Shown here: positions 1-7,655 of the stretch, in pieces
Numbering within the stretch: position 1 is the stretch's first letter
Layout of the letters: the number at the start of each line of letters is the position of its first letter
Assembly: GCA_005884985.1 (NCBI GenBank)
Contig: VAYK01000178.1
Span: 1 to 24,885, forward strand
Length of the DNA: 24,885 bases
Source of the DNA: Actinomycetota bacterium
GTDB taxonomy: Bacteria; Actinomycetota; Thermoleophilia; Solirubrobacterales; 70-9
Direction: 5' to 3'
The notes under the pieces: generated by a model
The model's database searches: none
What the model saw: only the letters and a program-made list of their open reading frames with translations
Told to the model about the DNA's origin: nothing
Program-made: the position numbers and the translations under genes

Positions 1-310
1 CAAGATGGCGCAGCAGCGGACCGAGGATCAGTTGAGCCAACGCACCCTCCTTGGTTGGTTCCTCCCTTTGCATGCCTGCCCACGATCAGCCGATCGAAAC
101 ACCGACCAGGACCCTGTGCAGCTCATCGCCTTCTGGTCGGCCGAACTTACGCCGACCGAGATCTGTTTCGCTTCCAGCGCAAGTCGAACAGCGGCTCCCT
201 GAACGGGCGAAGCTGGCGATGTGTTCATGGCGTACTCAGCGTTGACTGCAACGACACTTATCTTCGAGCCCGGTTGCAAGCAGGGATGGATCGTGTGCGC
301 GAGAGCTGGC
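1..310. other. stretch with no supported gene
   Basis: I see no gene here. Short open frames exist on both strands, but none matches a family I recognise. Their third-codon positions are not GC-biased like those of the real genes in this window. No tRNA, repeat or strong terminator is visible. It may be the decayed end of a neighbouring gene or the leader region of the tRNA that follows. Confidence 0.5.
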
Positions 311-316
311 TACACT
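311..316 (+). promoter_or_regulatory. candidate -10 box of tRNA-Pro
   Basis: TACACT lies 7 nt before the first base of the tRNA, so transcription would start at or next to the mature 5' end. No convincing -35 hexamer is visible at 16-18 nt upstream. Confidence 0.35.
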
Positions 317-323
317 CGCCGCA

Positions 324-399
324 CGGGGCGTAGCGAAGCCTGGTCCATCGCGCCTGCCCTGGGAGCAGGAGATCGCTGGTTCAAATCCAGCCGCCCCGA
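324..399 (+). tRNA. tRNA-Pro (anticodon UGG)
   Basis: A full cloverleaf can be drawn. The acceptor stem CGGGGCG (324-330) pairs with CGCCCCG (392-398), followed by discriminator A399. The D stem GCGA (333-336) pairs with TCGC (348-351). The anticodon stem CCTGC (353-357) pairs with GCAGG (365-369). The T stem GCTGG (375-379) pairs with CCAGC (387-391) around a TTCAAAT loop. The loop CCTGGGA places TGG at positions 34-36, which reads proline codons. CCA is not encoded. Position 33, almost always U, is C here, and position 32 is also C. All stems are perfect, and the D-stem A336-T348 pair looks like a compensated change from the usual C-G, which argues that it is functional. A pseudo-tRNA remains possible. 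Confidence 0.85.
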
Positions 400-486
400 T
401 TTAGCAAGCAAGCATTGGCGTCGGGCGCTGCCACTTTCGAGCTGATCAGTAGCCGAAGACCGATTCGCTGCCAGCGGCGGCTTCCG

Positions 487-516
487 CTTTTACGCGAAGG
501 GCTTTTACGCGAAGGG
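487..516. repeat. 15-bp exact tandem duplication
   Basis: The unit CTTTTACGCGAAGGG occurs twice back to back (487-501 and 502-516). It lies between the tRNA and the trmO remnant, in sequence with no supported coding role. A two-copy duplication of this size is most simply replication slippage in relaxed sequence. Confidence 0.9.
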
Positions 517-526
517 TGGCGTGCCG

Positions 527-785
527 TCAACGTGCGCCGAGGCTGCTGCTGCTCTTCGTTCGCAGCGGGCGTCTGGCGGGCGCCAGCGGCTTCGTGCAAA
601 GCAGGCGCTGCGACCGCACCTCGCTGATGTCGCTGCTGAGGACCGGCTTCACGTCGAACGATCGGCGTCCCGTCCACCACTTCGAGGTTGCGCACCCGGA
701 CTCTGATCAAAGGAGACTCGACCGTTCCGATCGGCGTTACCTCGAAGCGCTGCTGGTTCTTCGACACGATTGGTGCTGGCGCCAT
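527..785 (-). pseudogene. trmO: trmO (TsaA/YaeB) remnant, internally deleted and frameshifted
   Basis: From the ATG at 785 the minus strand reads RFEVTPIGTVESPL, the amino-terminal strand of the TrmO (TsaA) family. This is joined directly to VRVRNLEVVDGTPIV, which belongs near the carboxyl end of the same family. The next family residues, DVKPVLSSDISEV, continue in a different frame and run to a TGA at 527-529. Intact members are about 120-230 residues, and the conserved middle with the RPNPIG motif is absent. TrmO is the SAM-dependent methyltransferase that adds an N6-methyl to t6A37 in tRNA. With the middle gone and the frame broken, this copy cannot make the enzyme. It sits next to a tRNA gene, probably by coincidence. 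Confidence 0.65.
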
Positions 786-860
786 AGCGGCTCCAGTCCG
801 AATGGCCACGGGCCGGAGCGGGTTGTTAGCCTCCCAGAGGCGGGAGCCGAGCATCGAATC

Positions 861-865
861 GGAGG
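861..865 (+). promoter_or_regulatory. Shine-Dalgarno that decides a TTG start
   Basis: GGAGG ends 5 nt before TTG 871. The 61 upstream in-frame codons overlap the antisense trmO remnant and show no membrane-protein character. This site therefore favours TTG 871 over the earlier ATG at 688 as the start of the MMPL gene. Confidence 0.65.
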
Positions 866-870
866 CCCGA

Positions 871-3096
871 TTGGTTCGCTGGACCGACTGGATCATCGGC
901 CATCGCAAGCGCGTGATCGCCGTCTGGGTGGTTGTCGTAGTGCTCGGTGGAGCGGCGTCGGCCGGCCTCGGAGGCCTGCTGACGAACCGCTTCAGCGTGC
1001 CCGGCTCGGAGGCGGAGCAGGGACGCGATCTGCTCGGCGTCCATTTCCAGGAGCGCGGCGACGGCGACTTTACGCTGGTCGTGCAGGCGAAGACCGGCAC
1101 GATCAATAGCCCCGACTTCCAGCGCAAGGTGGAAGCGGCGGCGCGCCGTGGCGCCGCCGAGATCGACGGCGCGAGGGCGGGCCTCGTGCAGAAGGCGTCG
1201 CCGAAGCTCGCCTACGTCCAGATCACGACCCCGCTGGAGAACCAGGACGCCTCCGACAAGACCACCGTGATTCGCAAAGCGATCGGCCAGGTGCTCGGGG
1301 CCAAGACCTATCTCTCCGGCGCTCCCGCCGTCAACCACGACACCCAGTCGATCTACAACGACGACCTCAAGAAGGGCGAGACGATCGCGGTGCCGATCGC
1401 GCTGCTGGTCCTGCTGTTCATGTTCGGGACCCTGGGCGGGGCAGCGCTGCCATTCGCCTTCGCCATGGCAACGATCCCGACGACCCTGGGGATCGTCTGG
1501 ATCTTCGCCCACTTCATGGATATGGCGATCTACGTGCAGAACATCGTCACCCTGATCGGGCTGGCGATCGCGATCGACTACTCGATGCTGGTCGTGTTCC
1601 GCTACCGCGAGCAACTCGACGCAGGCGACGAGCCCCACGAGGCGCTGAGGACGACGATGGCGACGGCGGGCAGGGCGACGCTGTTCTCGGGCATGACCGT
1701 GGCCGTCGGGCTGGCGCTCCTCGTCCTTATGCCGCTGCCCTTCATGCGCTCGATGGGGGTGGGCGGCCTGATGGTGCCGCTGGTCTCGATGGGCGCCTCC
1801 GCCACGCTGCTGCCCGCGCTGCTGGCGGTGATGGGTCGCAAGATCAATCGTCTGCGCCTCGTGCCGCGGCGGCTGCTCGCCAGCCGGGCGCATACCGAGG
1901 CGGGGTTCTGGAACAGCCTCGCCCGCTCGATCATGCGGCGCCCGGTCGCCTACCTGGTCGTCTCGGCGACCGTGATGCTCGGCTTCGCGGCGATGGCCAC
2001 CCGGATCGACGTGACCAGCGGCGACAATCGCGGCGTCCCCACCACGACCGAGGCGACCAAGGGCGTGGCGCTGCTCGAGGACACGCTCGGGCCCGGCGCC
2101 CTCTCCCCCAACATCGTCCTGGTCGACACCGGGCGCCCGGGCGGCGTCTGGAGCTCCGCATCCATCCACTCCCAGCTCCAGCTCGCCGCGGATCTGAAGA
2201 ACGATCCCGAGGCCCAGGCCAGCACCATCCAGGCCCCCGCCGTCTTCGTCAAGCGTCCTGGCCGGCCTGATCCGAAGCAACTGGCCCGCCTCGAGCAGGC
2301 AAACCTGGTCGATCCGACCGGCCAGTTGCTCCAGCTCCGGGTTGCCGGACGCCACGACACCGGCACGGCCGAGGCCGTCGACCTGGTTCACCGGCTGCGA
2401 AACGCCTACGTACCCGCCGCTGGCTTCCGCGGCGACGCCACCTACGTCACCGGAGCGCCGGCGTTCGGCGTCGACTTCCTCGACAAGGCCTACGGCGCCT
2501 TCCCCTGGCTGATCGTGGCGGTCCTGGTTATCTCCTACCTGCTGCTGATGCGCGCCTTCCGGTCCGTGGTGCTACCGCTCAAGGCCGTGCTCATGAACCT
2601 GCTCTCGGTCAGCGCCACCTACGGCGTCCTCGTGCTGCTGTTCCAGGACCAGCTGGGCGAGCCGGTCGGTTTCCAGTCCTCCCCGCAAGTCGAGGGCTGG
2701 ATCCCGATCTTCCTGTTTGCGATGTTGTTCGGCCTCTCGATGGACTACGAGGTGTTCCTGCTCTCCAGGATGAGGGAGGAGTGGGACCACACCCACGACA
2801 ACGAGGCCGCCGTGGCCCGGGGTCTCGAGCGGACAGGGCGGATCATCACGGCTGCCGCGATCATCATGATCGCCGCCTTCTCCGGCTTCATGTTCGGCTC
2901 GTTCGTCGGTCTGCAGCAGTTCGGCGTCGGACTCGCGGCGGCAATCCTGCTCGATGCCAGTGTGGTCCGGATGGTGCTCGTGCCGGCGACCATGAAGCTG
3001 CTCGGCGATTGGAACTGGTACCTACCCGACGGGATCCGTCGCGCGCTTCGCCTGCCGCCGAAGACAGCGGTCGAGTCGCCGGGCTCTCAGCGCTAG
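871..3096 (+). CDS. MMPL family (RND superfamily) membrane transporter
   Basis: A 741-residue membrane protein of the MMPL/YdfJ group, which exports lipids or hydrophobic compounds using the proton gradient. TM1 is at about residues 14-35, followed by an extracytoplasmic domain. A five-helix block starts near residue 170 and holds the IDYSMLV motif (Asp236, Tyr237). TM7 is near 360, followed by a second external domain. A last helix block from about 545 holds LSMDYEVFLLSR (Asp625, Tyr626). The paired Asp-Tyr motifs are the proton-relay signature of MmpL proteins. The end, GDWNWYLP, matches the usual MMPL terminus and the length is normal. The substrate cannot be told from sequence. The gene stands alone on the + strand. 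Its TAG stop overlaps the stop of an antisense fragment. Confidence 0.93.
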   Translation: MVRWTDWIIGHRKRVIAVWVVVVVLGGAASAGLGGLLTNRFSVPGSEAEQGRDLLGVHFQERGDGDFTLVVQAKTGTINSPDFQRKVEAAARRGAAEIDGARAGLVQKASPKLAYVQITTPLENQDASDKTTVIRKAIGQVLGAKTYLSGAPAVNHDTQSIYNDDLKKGETIAVPIALLVLLFMFGTLGGAALPFAFAMATIPTTLGIVWIFAHFMDMAIYVQNIVTLIGLAIAIDYSMLVVFRYREQLDAGDEPHEALRTTMATAGRATLFSGMTVAVGLALLVLMPLPFMRSMGVGGLMVPLVSMGASATLLPALLAVMGRKINRLRLVPRRLLASRAHTEAGFWNSLARSIMRRPVAYLVVSATVMLGFAAMATRIDVTSGDNRGVPTTTEATKGVALLEDTLGPGALSPNIVLVDTGRPGGVWSSASIHSQLQLAADLKNDPEAQASTIQAPAVFVKRPGRPDPKQLARLEQANLVDPTGQLLQLRVAGRHDTGTAEAVDLVHRLRNAYVPAAGFRGDATYVTGAPAFGVDFLDKAYGAFPWLIVAVLVISYLLLMRAFRSVVLPLKAVLMNLLSVSATYGVLVLLFQDQLGEPVGFQSSPQVEGWIPIFLFAMLFGLSMDYEVFLLSRMREEWDHTHDNEAAVARGLERTGRIITAAAIIMIAAFSGFMFGSFVGLQQFGVGLAAAILLDASVVRMVLVPATMKLLGDWNWYLPDGIRRALRLPPKTAVESPGSQR

Positions 3097-3194
3097 GGGA
3101 ACGTGTACCGGTAGACGCCGCGCCCCAGGCTTGCCGCCAGTAGCTGGCTCGGGTGGCCGGGCACCAGCTGCATGCTGAACAAACCGCCCGTCCG
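3093..3194 (-). pseudogene. carboxyl-terminal fragment of a BNR/beta-propeller-like protein
   Basis: The minus strand reads TGGLFSMQLVPGHPSQLLAA followed by SLGRGVYRYTFP and a TAG (3093-3095). This resembles the last blade of BNR/VPS10-type propeller proteins, whose repeats carry LLAGTxGRGVYRS-like text. No start codon or preceding blades are found: upstream lies the DUF1015 gene on the other strand. The fragment is short, so the family call is tentative. It is best read as the remnant of a gene whose body has been lost. Confidence 0.35.
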
Positions 3195-3252
3195 TGCGAG
3201 GCACGCGGCAATCCCTAGATTGATCCGCCAAACGGGGTCGCAGTTGAACGGA

Positions 3253-3258
3253 TAGGTT
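3253..3258 (+). promoter_or_regulatory. candidate leaderless -10 box for the DUF1015 operon
   Basis: TAGGTT lies 8 nt before ATG 3267, with no Shine-Dalgarno between. The spacing would put the transcript start within a base or two of the ATG. No clear -35 is seen. Confidence 0.4.
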
Positions 3259-3266
3259 CCGCCGCG

Positions 3267-4340
3267 ATGGCGGAGGTACGGCCACTAGAAGCGCTGCACT
3301 ACAACCGGAGCGCAATCTCGTCGCTCGCCGACGTCACCGCCCCCCCTTATGACGTCGTCGATTCGAAGCTGCGAGCAGAGCTGCTGTCCCGATCCCCGTT
3401 GAATGTGGTTGAGATCGACCTGCCGCAAGCGCCGGCCGGCCGCGACCCCTACGAGCACGCCGCCGAGACGCTCGAGGCCTGGGTCGTGCAGGGAGTCCTC
3501 TCGGCCGACCGCGAGTCGGCGATCTGGGCGCTGACTCAGGACTTCGAGGGGCCCGATGGCAGCCGGCGCACGCGGCGCGGGTTCCTCGCCCGGGTACGCG
3601 TCAGGGAGTACGGCACTGGCCTCGTCCGGCCCCACGAGCGCACCCAGCCCGGCCCCAAGGAGGACCGCCTGCGGCTCACCGAGGCCACCCGCCACAACCT
3701 GTCGCCGATCTTCGCGCTTCACCCTGGGGACGCGTGGCGCCACATCGAGCCCAACCTGGGCGCCGAGCCCTGGGGCCAGGTCGCCGACCCCGACGGCACG
3801 GTGCATCGCGTCTGGCGGCTCGCCGATCCCGCGATCCACGAGGCGGTGGCCGCCGAGCTGGCCGATGCCGAGCTGCTGATCGCCGACGGGCACCACCGCT
3901 ACGAGACCGCCCGCACCTACGCGGACGAGATCGGCGGCGATGGCCCGCATCGGTACACGCTCATGTGCCTGGTCTCGCTCGAGGACCCCGGCCTGACGAT
4001 CTTCGGCACACACCGCCTGCTGCGCGACCTCGACGCCGACGCCCGGGAGCGGCTGGGCTTCGGGATCCGCGAGCACTTCCACGTCGAGGAGCTCACCGAG
4101 GGAGATCTCGATCCCGCCGACAGCCACGGGACAGGCGTCTTCGCCTACCTCGACGCCCCCTCCGGACAGGCCTTCCGCCTTCGGCTCAAAGACACCGCGG
4201 CGATCGACGAGGCGCTCGGCGACCATTCGGAGGCGTACCGGCGGCTCGATCCGGCGATCCTCGAGGAGCTGATCCTCAAGCGCACGCTCGGGATCTCGGA
4301 CGAGGACATCGCCGCGACGCGCGGGCTCGGCTACGCGTAG
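3267..4340 (+). CDS. DUF1015 family protein, truncated by an in-frame TAG
   Basis: The first 357 residues of a DUF1015 (PF06245) protein, a conserved cytoplasmic family of unknown biochemical role found widely in bacteria. The typical amino end VRPLEALHYN is followed by APPYDVVD. The mid-protein motifs LIADGHHRYETA (near residue 205) and LMCLVSLEDPGL are intact. Translation ends at TAG 4338-4340, but the same frame continues for 58 more codons with the standard family carboxyl terminus (see the next entry). Intact members are about 400-430 residues, so this product is about 60 short. It is the first gene of a coupled run with pduO, osmC, an SDR and a NUDIX gene. Confidence 0.85.
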   Translation: MAEVRPLEALHYNRSAISSLADVTAPPYDVVDSKLRAELLSRSPLNVVEIDLPQAPAGRDPYEHAAETLEAWVVQGVLSADRESAIWALTQDFEGPDGSRRTRRGFLARVRVREYGTGLVRPHERTQPGPKEDRLRLTEATRHNLSPIFALHPGDAWRHIEPNLGAEPWGQVADPDGTVHRVWRLADPAIHEAVAAELADAELLIADGHHRYETARTYADEIGGDGPHRYTLMCLVSLEDPGLTIFGTHRLLRDLDADARERLGFGIREHFHVEELTEGDLDPADSHGTGVFAYLDAPSGQAFRLRLKDTAAIDEALGDHSEAYRRLDPAILEELILKRTLGISDEDIAATRGLGYA

Positions 4341-4517
4341 AGCGTCCGGGAGGCGCAGGCCCTGCTCGACGAGGGCGCCTATCAGGCTGCCTTCCTGCTT
4401 CGGCCGACTCCGGTAGAGCAGGTGCGCGCGGTCGCGGCCGCCGGTGAGACCATGCCACCCAAGTCCACCTACTTCTTCCCCAAGGTCCTGACCGGACTGG
4501 TGTTCAATCCACTGTGA
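4341..4517 (+). pseudogene. severed carboxyl end of the DUF1015 gene
   Basis: Directly after TAG 4338-4340 and in the same frame come SVREAQALLDEGAYQAAFLL, RPTPVEQVRAVAAAGETM and PPKSTYFFPKVLTGLVFNPL, then TGA 4515-4517. These are the conserved last blocks of DUF1015. The TGA overlaps the ATG of pduO (TGATG), the classic coupling of two intact genes. That suggests the amber codon is recent, since one base change from AAG, CAG or GAG would produce it. TAG ends many other genes in this window, so genome-wide reassignment is unlikely. Confidence 0.8.
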
Positions 4518-5092
4518 TGAAGATCTACACGCGCAAGGGCGACGACGGCACCACCTCGCTCTGGTACGGAGGCAGGGTCCCCAAGACCGACGCCCGCACC
4601 GAGGCCTACGGCTCCATCGACGAGGTGGGTGCCGCGCTCGGCGTAGCCCGCTCGCTCTGCGGCCCCGACGACGCGGAGCTGGCCGCCGACCTGCTGGTGC
4701 TGCAGCGGGAGCTGTTCGTCGCCGGCGCCGAGCTCGCGACCGCACCGGAGGCGGCCGGGCGCCTCCAGGACGGAATCAGCCGTGTCACCGACGCAATGGT
4801 CGAGGCGCTCGAGCCGACCATCGACCGCTACATGGACCGGGTCGACCTGCCGCCGAAGTTCGTGATCCCGGGGGGCACCGCGCTCTCCGCCCAGCTCGAT
4901 GTCGCACGGACGGCGATCCGCCGCGCGGAGCGTCGCGTGGTGGCGCTGAAGCAAGCCGACGGACTTGCCTCGGAGGCCGTGCTGCGCTTCCTGAACCGGG
5001 CCTCCGACCTCGCCTTCGCGATGGCCCGCGTCGCGGACGTTGACGATCCGGAGCTGTTCGAAGGACGCGACGAGGAGGCGGCCGATGGTTAG
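4517..5092 (+). CDS. pduO: ATP:cob(I)alamin adenosyltransferase, PduO type
   Basis: A 191-residue enzyme that transfers the adenosyl group of ATP to cob(I)alamin, making adenosylcobalamin for B12-dependent mutases. The amino-terminal ATP loop TRKGDDGTT spans residues 5-13. The family signature ARTAIRRAERR lies near residue 130, followed by LNRASDLAF. Length is normal for the PduO family. ATG 4517 is preferred to GTG 4514 because it overlaps the TGA of the full-length DUF1015 frame as TGATG. The end overlaps osmC by 8 nt. No cobalamin riboswitch is visible upstream. No B12-dependent mutase lies in the window. Confidence 0.93.
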   Translation: MKIYTRKGDDGTTSLWYGGRVPKTDARTEAYGSIDEVGAALGVARSLCGPDDAELAADLLVLQRELFVAGAELATAPEAAGRLQDGISRVTDAMVEALEPTIDRYMDRVDLPPKFVIPGGTALSAQLDVARTAIRRAERRVVALKQADGLASEAVLRFLNRASDLAFAMARVADVDDPELFEGRDEEAADG

Positions 5093-5489
5093 AGCGACCG
5101 CCCGCCGCCGCCAGGGCTACACGCACGACGTCGAGATTCAGGGCGGCCATCACCTGGTGATCGACGAGCCGGAGGAGTCCGGCGGGGCCAACCAGGGCCC
5201 CTCCCCCACCCGCACGCTCGCCGCGACGCTCGCCGCCTGCACCGCGATCACGATGGAGATGTACGCGGGACGCAAGGGCTGGGACCTCGGTGAGCTGGAG
5301 GTCGAGGTGGAGATGGAATACGCGCAGTCCAGCGTGCCGCACTCGTTCGTGGTCATCCTGCGACTGCCGAACGGGCTGACGGAGGATCAGGCCGAGCGTC
5401 TCAGGGTGATTGCGGGAAAGTGCCCCGTCCACAGGGTGTTGAGCCACGACACCGAGGTCTGGATCGAGGACCGGGTCGAGCTGGTCTGA
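5085..5489 (+). CDS. OsmC family peroxiredoxin-like protein
   Basis: A 134-residue OsmC/Ohr superfamily protein. These small thiol proteins reduce organic hydroperoxides or act on related substrates, using two conserved cysteines. Both are present: Cys52 in AACTAITMEMYAGRKGW and Cys113 in GKCPVHRVL. The layout follows the YhfA/OsmC group more than Ohr. ATG 5085 lies inside the last codons of pduO (8-nt overlap), so translation is probably coupled. The substrate is not evident. Confidence 0.9.
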   Translation: MVRATARRRQGYTHDVEIQGGHHLVIDEPEESGGANQGPSPTRTLAATLAACTAITMEMYAGRKGWDLGELEVEVEMEYAQSSVPHSFVVILRLPNGLTEDQAERLRVIAGKCPVHRVLSHDTEVWIEDRVELV

Positions 5490-5490
5490 C

Positions 5491-6238
5491 GTGGATCTGG
5501 GGCTCGACGGCAAGGCCTGCGCGATCACCGGCGCCAGCCGCGGAATCGGCCGCCAGGTCGCCATGCGGCTCTGCGCCGAGGGCGCGAGCGTGCTGCTCGT
5601 CGCGCGCTCGGCGGAGCCGCCCGCTCGACGTCGCCGCGCCGGACGCCGGCGAGCGCATCGTCGATGCCGCAACGCAGAGCTTCGGCCAGCTCGACGTCCT
5701 GGTCAACAACGCCGGGACCGCGAAGCGGCGTCCGCTCGATCAGGTCCCCGACAAGGACTGGCAGGCCGCATGGGAGCTGAACGTGATGGCGCCACTGCGA
5801 GCGATGCGCGCGGCGACCCCGAGCATGGCTGAGCGCGGCTGGGGAAGGGTCGTCAACGTTTGCTCGTCGGCCGGCAAGCGGCCCTCGGGGATGACCCCCG
5901 AGTACTCGGTCACCAAGGCGGCGGAGCTCTCCCTGTCACGCGTGTTTGCAGACGCGTACGCAAAAGAAGGTGTCCTGGTCAACGCCATTTGCCCCGGTCC
6001 GACCAAGTCGGAGCTGTGGATGGGACCCGGCGGCCTCCTCGACCAGTCCGCCCAGATCGATGGCAGCCTGAGCCGCGACGAAGCGCTCGCCGCCGTCGGC
6101 GCGGGCCGCCCGATTGGCCGCCTCGCCGAGGTCGAGGAGATCGCCGACGCGATCGTCTTCCTGTGCTCGGAGCGGGCCTCATACGTCGTCGGCGCCGCCT
6201 GGAGCGTGGACGGCGGCACGGTCCAGGTGATCATCTGA
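5491..6238 (+). pseudogene. short-chain dehydrogenase/reductase, internally deleted and frameshifted
   Basis: GTG 5491 opens a normal SDR start with the NAD(P)-binding GASRGIG at residues 14-20 and VLLVARSAE. The frame then changes near 5615-5625. The other frame continues with LDVAAPDAGERIVDAATQSF, the NNAG motif, a Ser-containing VNVCSSAG, catalytic YSVTK and the standard end SVDGGTVQVII, stopping at TGA 6236-6238. SDRs normally have about 25 residues between VLLVAR and the DV that follows. About 20 are missing here and the frame is shifted. All other motifs are intact, so the break is recent or is an assembly error. The start follows osmC by 1 nt, and the end overlaps the NUDIX gene. Confidence 0.85.
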
Positions 6239-6807
6239 CGGAAACCCTTCGCAGCGCCCTGCTCGATCCGACCGAGGCGGCGGCGATGAAGGCGCCGGGT
6301 GGAACGGATGCGGCAGTGCTGGTGCCGATCTTCGGCCACCCGGGGCAACCCGGGCTGGTGTTCACGGAGCGGCGCTCGGACCTGCGGCGCCACCCCGGCG
6401 AGATCTCGTTTCCCGGCGGCCGCCAGGACGACCCGGCGGAGGACCTGATCGCGACCGCTCTGCGCGAGGCCGAGGAGGAGATCGGGCTCGACCCCGGCGA
6501 CGTCGAGGTGGTCGGCGCGCTGCCGCCGGTTGGCACCTTCGTCACCGGGTACAAGGTCCACCCGTTCGTCGGCCTGATCCCCGAGGGCCTCTCGCTCCGG
6601 CCGAGCCCGAGCGAGGTCGCCGCAATCCTCCTCTTCCGGATCGAAGAGCTGCGCGCCGGGTTCGCGCTGCGTCGCCTGGTTCGCCGCGGGATCCCGGTAC
6701 GCACCCCGACCTACGTCATCGGGGAGCACCTGATCTGGGGCGCCACGGCCCGCATCCTGGGGGAGCTGCTCGAGCGGCTGGGACGAGCCGAAAACCTAGG
6801 CAGCTAG
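6235..6807 (+). CDS. NUDIX hydrolase, CoA pyrophosphatase (NudL) type
   Basis: A hydrolase of about 190 residues, probably splitting CoA and its derivatives into phosphopantetheine and 3',5'-ADP. The family sequence HPGEISFPGGRQDD is followed by the Nudix helix ALREAEEEIGL, where the Glu residues bind Mg. GTFVTGYKVHPFVG and the carboxyl motif IWGATARIL are typical of NudL proteins. The nearest ATG is at 6286, but the helix LRSALLDPTEAAA lies upstream in frame. A CTG at 6235 overlaps the SDR stop as CTGA, behind an AGGTGA, so I take CTG 6235 as the probable start. A start at 6286 is the conservative alternative. It ends 12 nt from the convergent sulfurtransferase gene. Confidence 0.85.
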   Translation: MTETLRSALLDPTEAAAMKAPGGTDAAVLVPIFGHPGQPGLVFTERRSDLRRHPGEISFPGGRQDDPAEDLIATALREAEEEIGLDPGDVEVVGALPPVGTFVTGYKVHPFVGLIPEGLSLRPSPSEVAAILLFRIEELRAGFALRRLVRRGIPVRTPTYVIGEHLIWGATARILGELLERLGRAENLGS

Positions 6808-6819
6808 GGTCCTAGTGAC

Positions 6820-7610
6820 TTAGACGTCCTTCTCGATCGGAACGTTGACGAGGTTGCCCCACTCGGTCCACGAGCCATCGTAGTTCTTGACGTCGTCGTG
6901 TCCGAGGAGCTCGTGCAGCACGAACCAGGTGTGCGCGGAGCGTTCGCCGATGCGGCAGTAGGCGAGTCGGCCGACTTGAAGGTGCCGTTGTCGTTGACGG
7001 CCTGCGCCCATGGAACGGAGATCGCTCCGGGGATGTGCCCGGCACGCTGCGCGCCCTCCTGCTCGTAGCCGGCCATCGCGATCAGCTCGCCGGAGTACTC
7101 CTGCGGGCTGCGGACGTCCACCAGCTTTGTGTCCCCGCCGAGCGCTTCGAGAACCTGCGGGCGGAAAGCGCGGATCGCCTTGTCGCCGCTCGTTGCCTCG
7201 AAGGTCGTCGCCGGGTAGCTGGGGACGTCTGTGGTGGTCTCGCGGTCCTCCGAGATCCACTTCTCGCGCGGGCCGTTGATCAGCCTGACCTTGTCGTGCC
7301 CGTAGTACTTGAAGTACCAATAGGTGTAGGCGGCGAACCAGTTGTTGCGATCGCCGTAGAGCAGGACGGTGTGGTCGTTGGTGATCCCGCGGCTGCCCAT
7401 CAGCCCCCCAAACTCCTCCGGCCCCAGGAAGTCGCGCTTCACCTGGTCCTGCAGGTCCTGCTTCCAGTCGAAGCCGATCGCGCCGGGGATGTGGGCCTCG
7501 GCGTATAGGGCAGGGTTCTCGTCGACCTCGACGATGCGGATCGAATCGTCGTTCAGGTGCTCGGCCACCCAGTCCGTCTCGACCAGCACGTCCTTGGCGT
7601 AGTCGGTCAT
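6820..7610 (-). pseudogene. thiosulfate/3-mercaptopyruvate sulfurtransferase (tandem rhodanese), frameshifted before the catalytic Cys
   Basis: ATG 7610, behind a GGAGGAG site, opens the actinobacterial tandem-rhodanese type. VLVETDWVAEHL, HIPGAIGFDWKQDLQD and WFAAYTYWYFKYYGHDKV form the first domain. RAFRPQVLEALG and VDVRSPQEYSGE form the start of the second. After DNGTFKSAD (about 6965) the frame changes. The correct ending AYCRIGERSAHTWFVLHELL with DGSWTEWGNLVNVPIEK lies in another frame and stops at 6820. About 18-20 residues between FKSAD and AYCRIGER are missing. As written, the reading frame loses the catalytic Cys (codon 6955-6957) and the product would be inactive. The intact enzyme moves sulfane sulfur from thiosulfate to cyanide or thiols. 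Confidence 0.88.
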
Positions 7611-7655
7611 CCTCGCTACTCCTCCAACGCGATTGGCATAAATCCTTATCCGAGT

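Noticed and set aside
324..399. tRNA as an integration site of a mobile element
   Set aside because: No integrase, phage gene or repeated tRNA end is present in the window.
688..870. Amino-terminal extension of the MMPL gene to ATG 688
   Set aside because: It overlaps the trmO remnant, lacks family sequence and has no ribosome site. TTG 871 has an ideal one.
826..2391. 521-codon open frame on the minus strand
   Set aside because: It is antisense to the MMPL gene, rich in Arg, His, Gln and Asp, and shows no domain. It is a high-GC shadow frame.
4338..4340. Genome-wide reassignment of TAG to an amino acid
   Set aside because: MMPL, pduO, NUDIX, aminotransferase, cupin, 3-hydroxyacyl-CoA dehydrogenase and UPF0104 genes all end naturally at TAG.
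3285..4745. 486-codon open frame on the minus strand
   Set aside because: Antisense to the DUF1015 and pduO genes, Arg-rich, with no recognisable motif.
4517..5092. Cobalamin riboswitch upstream of pduO
   Set aside because: pduO starts inside the end of the DUF1015 gene, and no B12-box-like leader is visible.
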